Origin: Acinetobacter higginsii
Lineage (GTDB): Bacteria > Pseudomonadota > Gammaproteobacteria > Pseudomonadales > Moraxellaceae
NCBI RefSeq assembly: GCF_000369525.1
Contig: NZ_KB850072.1
Span: forward strand, 1,548,760-1,612,759
Direction of reading: 5' to 3'
DNA: 64,000 nucleotides
Shown: positions 34,336-43,901 of the stretch, piece after piece
How positions within the stretch are numbered: the first letter of the stretch is position 1
How the letters are laid out: each line of letters starts with the position of its first letter
Translations under genes and position numbers: made by a program
The notes under the pieces: generated by a model
The model's input: the letters and a program-made list of their open reading frames with translations, nothing else
Database searches by the model: none
What the model was told of the DNA's origin: nothing

Positions 34336-36747
34336 ATGAAGTTTGAACGTGGTATTGGTTTTCTAGCACTCATTTTCTCAATGTTAGTGATAGGTGTCTT
34401 TGTTGCTTTTAGTATCTATCTGATCCGCTTGGATAATATTATTCGTGACAAGTTTGAAGGTCAGCGTTGGGACATCCCTGCCAAGGTGTTTGCTCGCCCA
34501 TTAGAAATCTATTCTAGTGCACCGATTACTCAAGAGAATTTTACCCAAGAGTTAAAATTACTGGGTTACAAAAACACAGCGAATTATGACAAGTCTGGTA
34601 GCTATGTAGTACAAGGCAACCAGATGTATGTACATACCCGCGGTTTTGACTATGGCGATAGTAATGAACCTGAGCAAGTGCTAGAACTTGCTTTCGCTGA
34701 TGGTCAGGTGAGTGAAATCCGTTCAACCAAACCTTCGAGTACAGGTGTCGCTCGTTTAGAGCCTTTATTGATTGGTGGAATCTATCCACAGCACAATGAA
34801 GACCGCGTTCTAATCAAACTAAATAAAGTGCCAAAAACTCTGATTGAAGCACTAATTTCAACAGAAGATCGTAATTTCTATCATCATCATGGTATTTCGA
34901 TCCGTGGTACAGCACGTGCCTTGGTCAGTAATGCCACAGGTGGTCGCCGTCAAGGTGGTTCAACTTTAACGCAGCAGTTGGTCAAGAATTTCTATCTATC
35001 ACCAGAGAAAACGCTGAAACGTAAAGTCAATGAAGCATTGATGGCTATATTGATTGAATTACATTACAGCAAAGATGAGATTCTTGAAGCCTATTTAAAT
35101 GAAGTGAATTTAGGCCAAAATGGTAGCTATTCGATTAATGGCTATGGTCTAGCATCACAGTTTTATTTTGGCTTACCTCTACGTGAGCTGAATATCTCAC
35201 AGCAAGCCTACTTGGTTGGTCTGGTTCAAGGCCCTTCTTTATATAATCCTTGGCGTAATCCTGAATCTGCGAAAAAGCGCCGTGATGTTGTGTTAAACAA
35301 CATGAAAGTGATGGGCTATTTAACAGAAGCTGAATACCAAGATGAAATTGCACGTCCATTAAACGTGGTGAGTAAACCAACTTTAGGTCCTGCAAAATTC
35401 CCAGATTTCTTGGATATTGTGCGTCGTCAACTTCGTACTGAATACCAAGAAAGTGATATTACCAATCAAGGCTTAAGAATCTTTACCACACTTGATCCAA
35501 TTGCACAGACCCAAGTCCAAAATGCATTTAAGAGCACTGTCGATCGTTTAGCCAAAGCCAACCCTGCCCGTTTGAAAAACTTGCAAGGTGCGGTTCTGGT
35601 TGCTCATCCTGAAAATGGTGAACTGGTTGCGGCTGTGGGTTCCACTCAAGACTTTACAGGCTTTAACCGTGCCTTAGATGCTAAACGTCAAGTGGGTTCA
35701 TTACTCAAACCAATTATTTATTTAAATGCAATCGAATCTGGGCGTTATACATGGGCAAGCCCAATTGAAGACAGTGCAGTCAATATTCCGATTGATGGTG
35801 ACAAGAGCTGGACACCGAAGAACTATAGTGGTGGTGAACATGGTGTTGTGCCAATGCAACAAGCATTAGCAAATTCATACAACCTTTCTACTGTTCGCTT
35901 AGCCAATGAATTTGGTTTATCTGCATTCAGCAATAAGCTCAAACAGTTCGGGGTAAGTTCTGATATCCCTGCCTACCCTTCGATTTACCTTGGTGCTGTA
36001 AATATGTCACCAATGGAAGTATTGAGCATTTACGGTAATTTTGCGACAGGTGGCTTTAAATACCCACCACGTTCAATTCGTACCGTAGTCGATGCCAAAG
36101 GCCATTTACTGGAACGTTATGGTTTGAATGTACAACAAACCATCGACCCAGCAGCTGCATACATTATTAACTATGGTTTACAGCAAGTGATGCGTTCTGG
36201 TACGGGTCGTTCTGCATATAACAGCCTACCAGAATCACTCAATTTAGCAGGTAAATCTGGAACTACAAATGACACCAGAGACTCATGGTTCGCAGGTTAT
36301 TCTGGCAATCATGTTGCAGTTGTCTGGTTAGGTCTGGATGATAATAAAGTCACTGGCTTAACCGGTTCATCAGGTGCATTGCCTGTGTGGATCAATGTGA
36401 TGAAACAGCTCCGTCAAGAACCTGTCAATCTGCGCCAAACCGATAATGTTCAATGGCAATGGATTGATAGTGCCAGCGGTGATTTATCTGCTCAAGGCTG
36501 TGATGGTGCGATGTATATTCCATTACTGCGTCAGACCGTACCACGTCGTGCAACCTTATGCGGTCAATCTCACTACGAAGTAGAACCAACTTATATTCCG
36601 AACGATGCAACACCTACAGATGATCATAATGACGGTATAAGCAACTATATTCGTGAAAGTGAAACTCAAATGGATACAGATTTATCCAATCACACTCCAA
36701 CACGCGTTATTTCTAGCGGCAGCTATAACGGTAACAGTGACAATTAA
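34336..36747 (+). CDS. mrcB: Penicillin-binding protein 1B
   Basis: A bifunctional peptidoglycan synthase of 803 residues. One N-terminal transmembrane helix (about 8-30) precedes a UB2H-like domain. The glycosyltransferase domain shows EDRNFYHHHGI with its catalytic Glu near 176 and GGSTLTQQLVKN. The transpeptidase domain has the active Ser in SLLK (about 454), then SYN and KSGTT. The C-terminal ~60 residues are polar. lpoP, its likely activator, follows after 20 bases, forming a two-gene unit for cell-wall synthesis. Confidence 0.97.
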   Translation: MKFERGIGFLALIFSMLVIGVFVAFSIYLIRLDNIIRDKFEGQRWDIPAKVFARPLEIYSSAPITQENFTQELKLLGYKNTANYDKSGSYVVQGNQMYVHTRGFDYGDSNEPEQVLELAFADGQVSEIRSTKPSSTGVARLEPLLIGGIYPQHNEDRVLIKLNKVPKTLIEALISTEDRNFYHHHGISIRGTARALVSNATGGRRQGGSTLTQQLVKNFYLSPEKTLKRKVNEALMAILIELHYSKDEILEAYLNEVNLGQNGSYSINGYGLASQFYFGLPLRELNISQQAYLVGLVQGPSLYNPWRNPESAKKRRDVVLNNMKVMGYLTEAEYQDEIARPLNVVSKPTLGPAKFPDFLDIVRRQLRTEYQESDITNQGLRIFTTLDPIAQTQVQNAFKSTVDRLAKANPARLKNLQGAVLVAHPENGELVAAVGSTQDFTGFNRALDAKRQVGSLLKPIIYLNAIESGRYTWASPIEDSAVNIPIDGDKSWTPKNYSGGEHGVVPMQQALANSYNLSTVRLANEFGLSAFSNKLKQFGVSSDIPAYPSIYLGAVNMSPMEVLSIYGNFATGGFKYPPRSIRTVVDAKGHLLERYGLNVQQTIDPAAAYIINYGLQQVMRSGTGRSAYNSLPESLNLAGKSGTTNDTRDSWFAGYSGNHVAVVWLGLDDNKVTGLTGSSGALPVWINVMKQLRQEPVNLRQTDNVQWQWIDSASGDLSAQGCDGAMYIPLLRQTVPRRATLCGQSHYEVEPTYIPNDATPTDDHNDGISNYIRESETQMDTDLSNHTPTRVISSGSYNGNSDN

Positions 36748-36767
36748 GTTTACAAGGATGATTGGAC

Positions 36768-37325
36768 ATGATGAATAAAACCACGGTTCTACTTGGTGTG
36801 CTGCTACTCGCAGGTTGTACAACTGCACCAGAGAAAACTACCAAACCTGCAAATCAGCCACCAACGAGTAGCTCGCAAAAGAAGAAGGTCACCCAACCTT
36901 CTTCTGGTGTAAAAATTACACCTTATGAACAGAAAGAAATTAAACGTCAAAGTGTTCCCGTTGTTGTTCCGCAACAAAAGGTTCAGCAGAAGTTTAATGA
37001 TGGTAGCCAGTTGCCTGCATTTAAGACTTTAATGCAGAAAACACAAGTGGCTTATAAGCAACAGCAACTCGCAGAAGCTGAGCGTTATGCCTTACAAGCA
37101 CAACGTATTGCGCCACAAGCCACAGAAACTTATTTGTATTTGGCAATGATCGCGGATCAGCGCAAAGAATATGCCAATGCCGAAGCATTGGCACGTCGTG
37201 GCTTAAGTTATGCGCAAAGCAACGCTATGAAGAAACAGCTTTGGTTTATCATCCTGAAAGCGAGCGAAGCACGCGGTCATACCATTAAGGCCCAAGAAGC
37301 ACGTAGAACCATTCAGACACTTTAA
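36768..37325 (+). CDS. lpoP: TPR lipoprotein next to PBP1B (LpoP-like)
   Basis: A 185-residue outer-membrane lipoprotein with lipobox LLAGC (Cys about 16), a long Pro/Ser/Lys-rich linker (to about 75), and a TPR-containing C-terminal half (AEAERYALQAQRIAPQATETYLYLAMIADQRKEYANAEALARRGL). The LpoP proteins of Pseudomonas and Acinetobacter, encoded beside mrcB, activate PBP1B in place of LpoB. Position and architecture fit. ATG 36768 is used, with AAGGA upstream; TTG 36762 is also open. Confidence 0.85.
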   Translation: MMNKTTVLLGVLLLAGCTTAPEKTTKPANQPPTSSSQKKKVTQPSSGVKITPYEQKEIKRQSVPVVVPQQKVQQKFNDGSQLPAFKTLMQKTQVAYKQQQLAEAERYALQAQRIAPQATETYLYLAMIADQRKEYANAEALARRGLSYAQSNAMKKQLWFIILKASEARGHTIKAQEARRTIQTL

Positions 37326-37327
37326 GC

Positions 37328-38239
37328 TTAATCAATTGAACTAAACTGTCGAATTCCAGCAAGCCCATAAGCATGATGTTTTTGGGCTTGTTCTAAATCT
37401 GCCGGTGCAAGCCCACCTAAAGCAAATACAGGAATATCACTATTCTGTGCCAATTCCTGAAAACGATCCCACCCCAATACTTTCGTTTCTGGATGCGTCT
37501 CTGTGGCATGTACAGGACTCAAAAGCACGGCATCACACCCAATCTGCTGAGCGTGTTGTAAGGACACAGCATCGTGACAAGCAGCAATAAAGCGCTTCCC
37601 TACAATCAAACCACCTTTGCTTAAACTCATCAGCTGCGATTGCTTTAAATGAATGGTCTGTATCTTGTTTTGCAGCTCTACATTCAATTTTTGCCACAGA
37701 TCAAGATTGATAATGAGTTTTCTCAATTGATCATCCTTCAAAGCGTCAAGCTGTTGCTCAATTTGCTGAATATCATCCGTTTGTATACGCCAATACAATA
37801 GCACCTGTTGTTGAGGCAAAGCGTCGATTTGATCACTAATCTTAATCAGATGTGGCCAACTCAAACGTTGCAGAATTGCGGCATTTGCTTTCGGGAAATT
37901 GAGATCAATCAATTGATCACGGTTATACCAAGCCCATGGTTGATGAATAAGATTAAGTAACTCATCAGGTACATAAGCATGGAATAAGTGTAAATTGACA
38001 ATGATGTCTTCATATTCATGTCGGATCACATCAAAAGCATGCCACTCTTTTAAACCAATGCCAACTTCTTCATAAATTTCTCGACGACAAGCCTGCTCAG
38101 GGCTTTCCCCTGGTTCGACTTTTCCGCCAGGAAATTCATGTTTGTTACCCTGATGTTGGTTTGCTTGTCGCCAACCCACTAAAACTTTAGTTTTGTGTAA
38201 TAAAATTGCGATCGCAACATCAACTGTAGCCTTTGTCAT
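37328..38239 (-). CDS. Nudix hydrolase fused to a thiamine phosphate synthase-like domain
   Basis: A 303-residue fusion. The N-terminal ~130 residues are a MutT-type Nudix domain with the box GGKVEPGESPEQACRREIYEEVG (about 38-60), which would sanitise oxidised nucleotides such as 8-oxo-dGTP. From ~185 the sequence is TenI/ThiE-like (GKRFIAACHDAVSLQHAQQIGCDAVLLSPV...FALGGL). This end lacks an obvious full ThiE active site, so a second activity is uncertain. The fusion is common in gammaproteobacteria. Convergent with lpoP. Confidence 0.88.
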   Translation of the reverse strand: MTKATVDVAIAILLHKTKVLVGWRQANQHQGNKHEFPGGKVEPGESPEQACRREIYEEVGIGLKEWHAFDVIRHEYEDIIVNLHLFHAYVPDELLNLIHQPWAWYNRDQLIDLNFPKANAAILQRLSWPHLIKISDQIDALPQQQVLLYWRIQTDDIQQIEQQLDALKDDQLRKLIINLDLWQKLNVELQNKIQTIHLKQSQLMSLSKGGLIVGKRFIAACHDAVSLQHAQQIGCDAVLLSPVHATETHPETKVLGWDRFQELAQNSDIPVFALGGLAPADLEQAQKHHAYGLAGIRQFSSID

Positions 38240-38350
38240 AACCGTTTAAAATCTCTCAGCTTTTCAGATTCATTCTAAGGAATTCCACGCGGCATTCCCA
38301 TGTCAAAAAATAAAATTAATAGATGATTTTGTAAATTCTTAAAATTTCCG

Positions 38351-38380
38351 TTGACAGGTCTATTCGATAATGATTATCAT
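38351..38380 (+). promoter_or_regulatory. hemP promoter
   Basis: TTGACA at 38351-38356 and TATCAT at 38375-38380 are 18 bp apart. The -10 element is inside the Fur box, so repressor binding would block polymerase. Confidence 0.65.
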
Positions 38381-38384
38381 TTAA
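38366..38384 (+). promoter_or_regulatory. Fur box of hemP
   Basis: GATAATGATTATCATTTAA is an almost perfect Fur site overlapping the -10 element, 33 bp before the hemP start. Confidence 0.88.
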
Positions 38385-38416
38385 AGCATTAAAAAACACA
38401 CCACGGAGCATAACAA

Positions 38417-38587
38417 ATGAACGCACCATTCAGCCTATTTACTCGTAGTACCGATGCAGCTCAATCATTGCCAATGCTGCATTCAAACAACCTTTTTGCC
38501 TTAGGTCGCGAAATCCGCATCATGCATGCTGGTGAGGAATATCGCTTACGTTTAACCCGTAATAATCGCCTGATTTTAACGAAGTAA
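38417..38587 (+). CDS. hemP: Hemin uptake protein HemP
   Basis: A 56-residue protein. The C-terminal core (GREIRIMHAGEEYRLRLTRNNRLILTK, split here only for reading) is the HemP family signature: a small beta structure ending in a basic LTxxxKLILTK-type tail. HemP is an iron-regulated partner of haem uptake and, in Burkholderia, a regulator of its receptor. GGAG lies nine bases before the ATG. It is preceded by a strong Fur box and ends in its own terminator, so it forms a single-gene unit; no haem receptor is in the window. Confidence 0.9.
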   Translation: MNAPFSLFTRSTDAAQSLPMLHSNNLFALGREIRIMHAGEEYRLRLTRNNRLILTK

Positions 38588-38626
38588 TATAATAATAATC
38601 GGACAATAACAAGAAACGTGGGAATA

Positions 38627-38654
38627 GCAGTATGTCAGCGCATACTGCTTTTTT
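38627..38654 (+). terminator. hemP terminator
   Basis: GCAGTATG (38627-38634) pairs with CATACTGC (38641-38648), loop TCAGCG, then six T. Confidence 0.93.
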
Positions 38655-38683
38655 AATGCGTTTGATCTTACCCCCAACCCAAC

Positions 38684-40018
38684 TTAATGTTTAAGTAGGA
38701 TGCTGACCTTCAAACCACCATATTGGGACTGTTCAAACTGAATTTTACCTTGATGTAACTCGACAATTTTGCTGCAAATCGATAAACCCAAACCAGAGCC
38801 TTGTGTTTTGCTTCCCAAAGCCCGATAAAAACGTTCACCCAAACGTGCTAAATTTTCTGTATCCATCCCTTGGCCTTCATTTTCTACAATCAAAGCCAAA
38901 TATTGCTGCTGTTGCTGTAAAGAGATATAGACTTGTCCATATTCTGGCGTGTATCGAATGGCATTGTCCACAAGGTTTCGAACACAGGTAAAGATCAACT
39001 GCGGATTGGCAAGAATCTGCCCCTGCAGATCTGCTGCAGCCTGCCAATGCAATTGAATATGCTTTTCCTTGGCAAATAAGTGAAGTGCCTGTATTGCCTC
39101 TTCAACACTCTCCTGCATCGAAAGATAAGTCTTGGGCAAATTATCCGTGTGCTCTGGGTCTAAACGTGCCAATAACAATAAATTCTCTAAAATTTGAATA
39201 CCTCGACTCACATCCTGCTGCATTTGGCTAAAGTCAACTGCGCGTTCTGGATATTTACGCTGCAATAACTGCAAACGCATCTGAATCGCAGACAAAGGAG
39301 AACGTAACTCATGCGAGGCATCAGCGGTAAAACGTTGTTCAGACTGTAGGGACTGGTCTAAGCGCTGTAATAAGCGATTAAGCTGACCCAACATCGGTTG
39401 TAGTTCTTTTAACTCCACCTCACCCGCTTGAACAGGACTAAGATCATCCGCATTCTTGGCCGAGATTTGCTTTGATAATTGATGAATTACGTTAAATTGG
39501 CGCTTGATCAGAAAATGCAGCATGATCCACTGCATTAACCACACCAACATTAAGACCAGCGCATATCCCACAAAGTTATGCAGCAAATCTTGGAAACGTT
39601 CTTCCAAAGGTTGCAATATCAACACTTGCATATGCGAATTTTCATCTTCACCCGCATAACTTCGCCATAACTGACCTTTCTGCCAAATCAAACCGTAGTC
39701 GCCATGTGCTGCATCAATCAAGCTGTAATACTGTTGGTCGAGTTGAAAGTCTTCTGACTGGGTGAGTACTTGCTGTTGATTGCTTAAGCGATATTGAATA
39801 TCAAACTGATCACTGAGCTCATCAATTTGCTGCCCAGAGGGGGTAGTTAAATCCGCGATAAGCAGCATATCTGAAATCTCATCCATGATTTCGTCTTGTA
39901 CTTGCATGGTTTGGTAAGCAGAAATGATCGCGAATAAAAGCAGTGCCACACATCCTGCAACGACGGAGCTGATTAAAGAGGTTTTAACCAGTTTGCTTTG
40001 TAAAGACACCACTTTCAT
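38684..40018 (-). CDS. qseC: Sensor histidine kinase QseC-like
   Basis: A 444-residue membrane kinase. Transmembrane helices at about 13-33 and 148-168 bracket a periplasmic sensor. The phosphoacceptor His is in ASHELRSPL (about 234-242), with NLVDNAIRYTP (N box), ENEGQGM (G1) and GSGLGLSI (G2) following. It pairs with the response regulator four bases upstream. The ygiW-type gene beyond it is the usual third member in enterics, supporting QseC over PmrB or other homologues. Confidence 0.88.
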   Translation of the reverse strand: MKVVSLQSKLVKTSLISSVVAGCVALLLFAIISAYQTMQVQDEIMDEISDMLLIADLTTPSGQQIDELSDQFDIQYRLSNQQQVLTQSEDFQLDQQYYSLIDAAHGDYGLIWQKGQLWRSYAGEDENSHMQVLILQPLEERFQDLLHNFVGYALVLMLVWLMQWIMLHFLIKRQFNVIHQLSKQISAKNADDLSPVQAGEVELKELQPMLGQLNRLLQRLDQSLQSEQRFTADASHELRSPLSAIQMRLQLLQRKYPERAVDFSQMQQDVSRGIQILENLLLLARLDPEHTDNLPKTYLSMQESVEEAIQALHLFAKEKHIQLHWQAAADLQGQILANPQLIFTCVRNLVDNAIRYTPEYGQVYISLQQQQQYLALIVENEGQGMDTENLARLGERFYRALGSKTQGSGLGLSICSKIVELHQGKIQFEQSQYGGLKVSILLKH

Positions 40019-40022
40019 GCTG

Positions 40023-40682
40023 TTATTCCTGATGCATGCGATAGCCTAAACCACGAATGGTTTTAATATATTGGCCACCAATTTTTTTACGAATTTGATA
40101 AATAAACACTTCAATTGCATTACTTTCGATTTCATCCCCCCAAGCATATAAAGACTCTTCCAGTTGCTCACGTGTCAGAATATGATCGGGCTTTTGCATC
40201 AACTTATGTAAAATTTGGAACTCTTTTGCAGTCAGGTTAATGGTCTGTCCTGCTTTGGTAAGTGTTTTCGCCTGCGGGTCCAGTTGTAAATCCAAGAAAC
40301 TGAGATACTGCCCGGCTTGAGCTTGATGCTGACGTAACTGTGAACGAACCCGGGCAGATAATTCTTCCAGATTAAATGGCTTAACCAGATAATCATTAGC
40401 ACCAAGATCCAAGCCTTCAACTCGGTCGTGAATATGATCTTTAGCGGTAATAAAAATGACAGGCGTTTTCGAGTTTTGACGACGAATACATTTCAAAATG
40501 TCATCCCCAGAAGCTTGCGGCAAGCCACGATCGAGTAAAATGCAATCGTATTCATGCTGTTCGACCGCCAAAATTGCATGATCGCCTCGTTCAACCCAAT
40601 CGACGCTATAACCATCCATTTCTAGCCAGTCTTTAATACTTTCTGCCTGCGAAGCATCATCCTCAGCCAATAAAATTCGCAT
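40023..40682 (-). CDS. qseB: Response regulator QseB-like (OmpR/PhoB family)
   Basis: A 219-residue two-domain regulator. The receiver has the acidic pair DD (8-9) and phosphoacceptor Asp in CILLDRGLP (about 51), with Thr and Lys in FITAKDH and VKPF. The C-terminal winged helix ends in a YIKTIRGLGYRM motif. It is cotranscribed with qseC. The ygiW gene upstream is set off by a terminator, though a read-through transcript is possible. Confidence 0.92.
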   Translation of the reverse strand: MRILLAEDDASQAESIKDWLEMDGYSVDWVERGDHAILAVEQHEYDCILLDRGLPQASGDDILKCIRRQNSKTPVIFITAKDHIHDRVEGLDLGANDYLVKPFNLEELSARVRSQLRQHQAQAGQYLSFLDLQLDPQAKTLTKAGQTINLTAKEFQILHKLMQKPDHILTREQLEESLYAWGDEIESNAIEVFIYQIRKKIGGQYIKTIRGLGYRMHQE

Positions 40683-40741
40683 AGAACCCTACATCCATCA
40701 AACGACTACGATTAATCATGCCTTTAAACAGCACAACAAGC

Positions 40742-40774
40742 AAAAAAACCACATGATCAATCATGTGGTTTTTT
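40742..40774 (-). terminator. ygiW terminator
   Basis: A long palindrome (AAAACCACATGAT around CA) with T runs on both sides. It ends the ygiW-type transcript before qseB. Confidence 0.88.
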
Positions 40775-40789
40775 ACTATAAATTACGGC

Positions 40790-41155
40790 TTAGAACTTCA
40801 CTTCATTGACATCAACTTCAACACGTTTGGCTGGTTTATAGTCGATGTCAATTTCACCAATAAGGGTTACTGGTGTTTTTGCTGAGATCGGTTTGCCCAT
40901 CCATAAGTCATCATCAATATCAACCGTGATGCTGCCTGTTTGATCACTAAACTGATATTTCTCATCACCTGTTGCTTTCACCACATAGCCTTTTAATTGC
41001 ACTGGCGTATCATCTTTCATCGTCAATGCTTGTTTAACGGTAGTGATTTGAGTTGGTGCCAGTGCTTGTTGATTTACTGCATTTGTATTTGCAACTGCAA
41101 AAGTTGTCACACCAACCAAACCAGCAATCACTGCAACTTTAGAAAAAACGTTCAT
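40790..41155 (-). CDS. ygiW: YgiW/OB-fold periplasmic stress protein
   Basis: A 121-residue exported protein (signal peptide to about residue 22, AVA) with a bacterial OB-fold domain. The segment PVQLKGYVVKATGDEKYQFSDQTGSITVDIDDDLW and the ending TPVTLIGEIDIDYKPAKRVEVDV match YgiW/NirD-like OB proteins, which are linked to peroxide and cationic stress. ATG 41155 has GAGGG seven bases upstream; the longer frame to 41233 is not preferred. It sits upstream of qseBC, as in E. coli. Confidence 0.88.
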   Translation of the reverse strand: MNVFSKVAVIAGLVGVTTFAVANTNAVNQQALAPTQITTVKQALTMKDDTPVQLKGYVVKATGDEKYQFSDQTGSITVDIDDDLWMGKPISAKTPVTLIGEIDIDYKPAKRVEVDVNEVKF

Positions 41156-41242
41156 CTTGATACCCTCATTGTGGTTCATCATTTCGATGTAGGCATTAAA
41201 ACAAATGAAGATGAGGTGAATCTGAAGATTCAAATTTTCTGT

Positions 41243-43051
41243 TTAACTCAGAGGCACCACGCGTAAAACTTCTTCCAAAGTGGTTACCCCTTCAAGGACT
41301 TTACGTGCCCCTGCAATACGCAAGGGCTCAATCCCTTCTTTTTTGGCCTGTGCTCTTAAATCATTGAGTGTGCAATTTGCACTGATCAACGACTTTGACT
41401 CCAAACTCACTGGCATGAATTCATAAATGCCAACGCGGCCTTTATAACCGGTCTGACGACACACCTCGCATCCTACAGCCTTATACATTGTAGTCGGCAT
41501 ATCCATCATATAGTCAAAAGTGAGATGTTCCCATTCTTGCTCATTGATGGCGGTTTGCTGTTTGCAATGCGGACAAAGACGACGCACCAAACGTTGTGCT
41601 AATACCCCTAAAATTGTTGCTGCGGTAAGGAACGGTTGGATTCCAAGATCATGTAAACGCGTCAAACTCGACGGCGCATCGTTGGTATGTAAAGTAGAAA
41701 GCACCAAATGCCCTGTTAATGCCGCTTGTATCGCCATATTTGCAGTATCGTGATCACGAATCTCACCGACCATGATAATGTCAGGGTCTTGACGCATTAA
41801 GGCACGAACCCCATCTGCAAAGCCTAATTCAATGTTTGGATTGACCTGCATTTGGTTAAAACTTGGTTCCAGCATTTCAATCGGATCTTCAATGGTACAA
41901 ACATTGACCTGTTCGGTTGCCAGTTGTTTTAACGATGAATACAGTGTGGTGGTTTTACCTGAACCTGTTGGGCCTGTCACCAAGATAATGCCGTGACTGT
42001 GCTGAGTGAGTTGCTGCCAGCTCTGCAATAAATGCCCTTCAAAGCCCAATTGTTGAAAACTACGTACCAACACTTCTGGGTCAAAGATACGCATCACCAA
42101 TTTTTCGCCAAAGGCGGTCGGCAAAGTAGAAAGACGCAATTCTGTTTCTTGCCCTTTCGGTGTACGCGTTTTTAAGCGCCCATCTTGCGGTTTTCGCTTC
42201 TCAGCCACATTCATACGACCCAAGATTTTAATGCGCGAAATCACTGCAGTGAGTGTATTGGCAGGCATGTTATAGATGGTATGTAACACACCATCTATAC
42301 GGAAACGTACCTTACCTTTATCTTTCCTTGGCTCCAAATGAATATCACTGGCGCCTTGCTCGAAGGCGAATTGCAGCACCCAATCCACCAACTTCACAAT
42401 GTGCTGATCATTGGCATCAGGGTTTTGGGTATCGCCTAACTGCAATAAAGCCTCAACACCTTTATTTTCCCGATCATAAATACTGGCATTCTGCGATGAA
42501 CTAACCGCTCGGCTGACTTGATAGTATTCAACGAGATAACGTTGCAGTTGCTCGGGATTGAGCAACACTTTCTCAATTTTCTTTGGCGCTAAGCTTCGTT
42601 CCAAGTTATTGAGCCATTCGGTGGTAAAGGGTTGATCGGTTCCAATCAAAATCCGATCTGCGTGTACTTCCACCGCCAGAATATGGTTTCTGGCCGCAAA
42701 TTCTTGTGACATGACACTGGTTAAAGCAGCTACATCTGCTTTGAGTGGGTCAATCACAAATAAAGGAATATCTGCTTTTTCAGCCAACCACTGACACAAG
42801 CGATTCATCGCTAGCGTGGAACCGACATTGAGTTGATCTTTTAAATTAAAATTGGCAATCCACTGCAAAGGATGCCATTTCAGCTGATCCTTCTGACGAT
42901 GTGTGGTTTGGATGAGTAACTTATCCCGTTCAGTAATACGACCATCTTTCAGTAGTTGCTCTAAGCACCACGTTACATCAATCGTAAACGAAAAGTTTGC
43001 AAATTTTGCCTGCGCTTGTATCACCGTCAGTTCCCCAAATGTATGACTCAA
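41243..43051 (-). CDS. gspE: Type II secretion system ATPase GspE (PulE)
   Basis: A 602-residue secretion ATPase. The central N2 domain has DWVLQFAFEQGASDIHLEP, the Walker A motif is VTGPTGSGKTTTLY (about 358-371), the Asp box is CTIEDPIE, Walker B is LMRQDPDIIMVGEIRD and the His box is LSTLHTNDA. A zinc-finger-like CPHCK...CEVC tetracysteine lies near 497-528. No other gsp gene is nearby, as in other Acinetobacter, where the T2SS genes are scattered. PilB is less likely given the zinc module spacing, but not excluded. Confidence 0.9.
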   Translation of the reverse strand: MSHTFGELTVIQAQAKFANFSFTIDVTWCLEQLLKDGRITERDKLLIQTTHRQKDQLKWHPLQWIANFNLKDQLNVGSTLAMNRLCQWLAEKADIPLFVIDPLKADVAALTSVMSQEFAARNHILAVEVHADRILIGTDQPFTTEWLNNLERSLAPKKIEKVLLNPEQLQRYLVEYYQVSRAVSSSQNASIYDRENKGVEALLQLGDTQNPDANDQHIVKLVDWVLQFAFEQGASDIHLEPRKDKGKVRFRIDGVLHTIYNMPANTLTAVISRIKILGRMNVAEKRKPQDGRLKTRTPKGQETELRLSTLPTAFGEKLVMRIFDPEVLVRSFQQLGFEGHLLQSWQQLTQHSHGIILVTGPTGSGKTTTLYSSLKQLATEQVNVCTIEDPIEMLEPSFNQMQVNPNIELGFADGVRALMRQDPDIIMVGEIRDHDTANMAIQAALTGHLVLSTLHTNDAPSSLTRLHDLGIQPFLTAATILGVLAQRLVRRLCPHCKQQTAINEQEWEHLTFDYMMDMPTTMYKAVGCEVCRQTGYKGRVGIYEFMPVSLESKSLISANCTLNDLRAQAKKEGIEPLRIAGARKVLEGVTTLEEVLRVVPLS

Positions 43052-43069
43052 TTATTTTTTTAAAGTTTT

Positions 43070-43804
43070 TTAGCTTTGCTCTACAGCTACAACTGTGACA
43101 CTCCGATCATCCACTGTAAAACGAATATTCAATTCTGAAAAACACATGCCATATACCCGCTCAGCATCATCTTGATACGCAGGTCTTGGATCTAAAGATA
43201 ACACTTGTTCCAGTTCATCGAATATCTTTTTATCCAAAATCCTCTGCTTTAATAACTGTTGCTGTTGTGACTGTGCAGTTTCCGTCCAAAGCACTGTTTT
43301 ACGGATTGGCTCTTCTTGCGCATAACCACTCTGTGAATCTGCAATCGCATCCGAATATTGGATATACGGTTTGATGTCTAAGATCGGTGTACCATGCAGT
43401 AGATCACTGCCCATAACATACAGGCGAACTGACTTAGCCTGCTTTTCAACACGTAAAAAACGTACCACAGACAAGCCCATTGGGGATGGACGATACATAC
43501 TACGCGTGGCAAAAACACCTATTTTTTGATTACCACCGAGTCGTGGCGGCCGCACTTGTGGACGAAATTTAGACATTTGATTCAAAGAGTTATCTTGATT
43601 TTTGTTTTCATGGAACTGCCATAACAGCCACAAATGACTAAAATCTTCGATCCCTTCAAAAGCCAGAATATCGTTATAAGGCTCCGCCATCTCTATATAG
43701 GACTCGACTTGTACGAGATTTGGCTGTCGCGGAATACCAAACTTCTCACGATAAGGCGAATGCATATGGCCAATGATCGGCATGACTACTGAGTTGCTCA
43801 TCAC
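43070..43804 (-). CDS. trmO: tRNA t6A37 methyltransferase TrmO
   Basis: A 244-residue TsaA/YaeB-family enzyme that methylates N6-threonylcarbamoyladenosine 37 of tRNA-Thr. The N-terminal beta-barrel motifs MPIIGHMHSPYREKFGIPRQP and FEGIEDFSHLWLLWQFH (about 50-66), then RPPRLGG, GVFATRSMYRPSPMGLS and the DIKPYIQYSDA stretch identify the family. A C-terminal ~90-residue extension is normal for TrmO. A 19-bp gap to gspE suggests cotranscription. Confidence 0.92.
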   Translation of the reverse strand: MMSNSVVMPIIGHMHSPYREKFGIPRQPNLVQVESYIEMAEPYNDILAFEGIEDFSHLWLLWQFHENKNQDNSLNQMSKFRPQVRPPRLGGNQKIGVFATRSMYRPSPMGLSVVRFLRVEKQAKSVRLYVMGSDLLHGTPILDIKPYIQYSDAIADSQSGYAQEEPIRKTVLWTETAQSQQQQLLKQRILDKKIFDELEQVLSLDPRPAYQDDAERVYGMCFSELNIRFTVDDRSVTVVAVEQS

Positions 43805-43901
43805 TTTTTCTTATAAACACAATTAAATATATTCAGTTTATCGAGAATGATTTTAGATTAGAATAGCCATCTGTTTCTTTTAACTGTGATCGAGACCTTT
43901 A

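Noticed and set aside
40742..40774. Operator for qseB
   Set aside because: The T runs on both sides and position after ygiW fit a terminator better.
41243..43051. Pilus ATPase PilB
   Set aside because: The zinc tetracysteine and absence of pil neighbours favour GspE, though the families are close.
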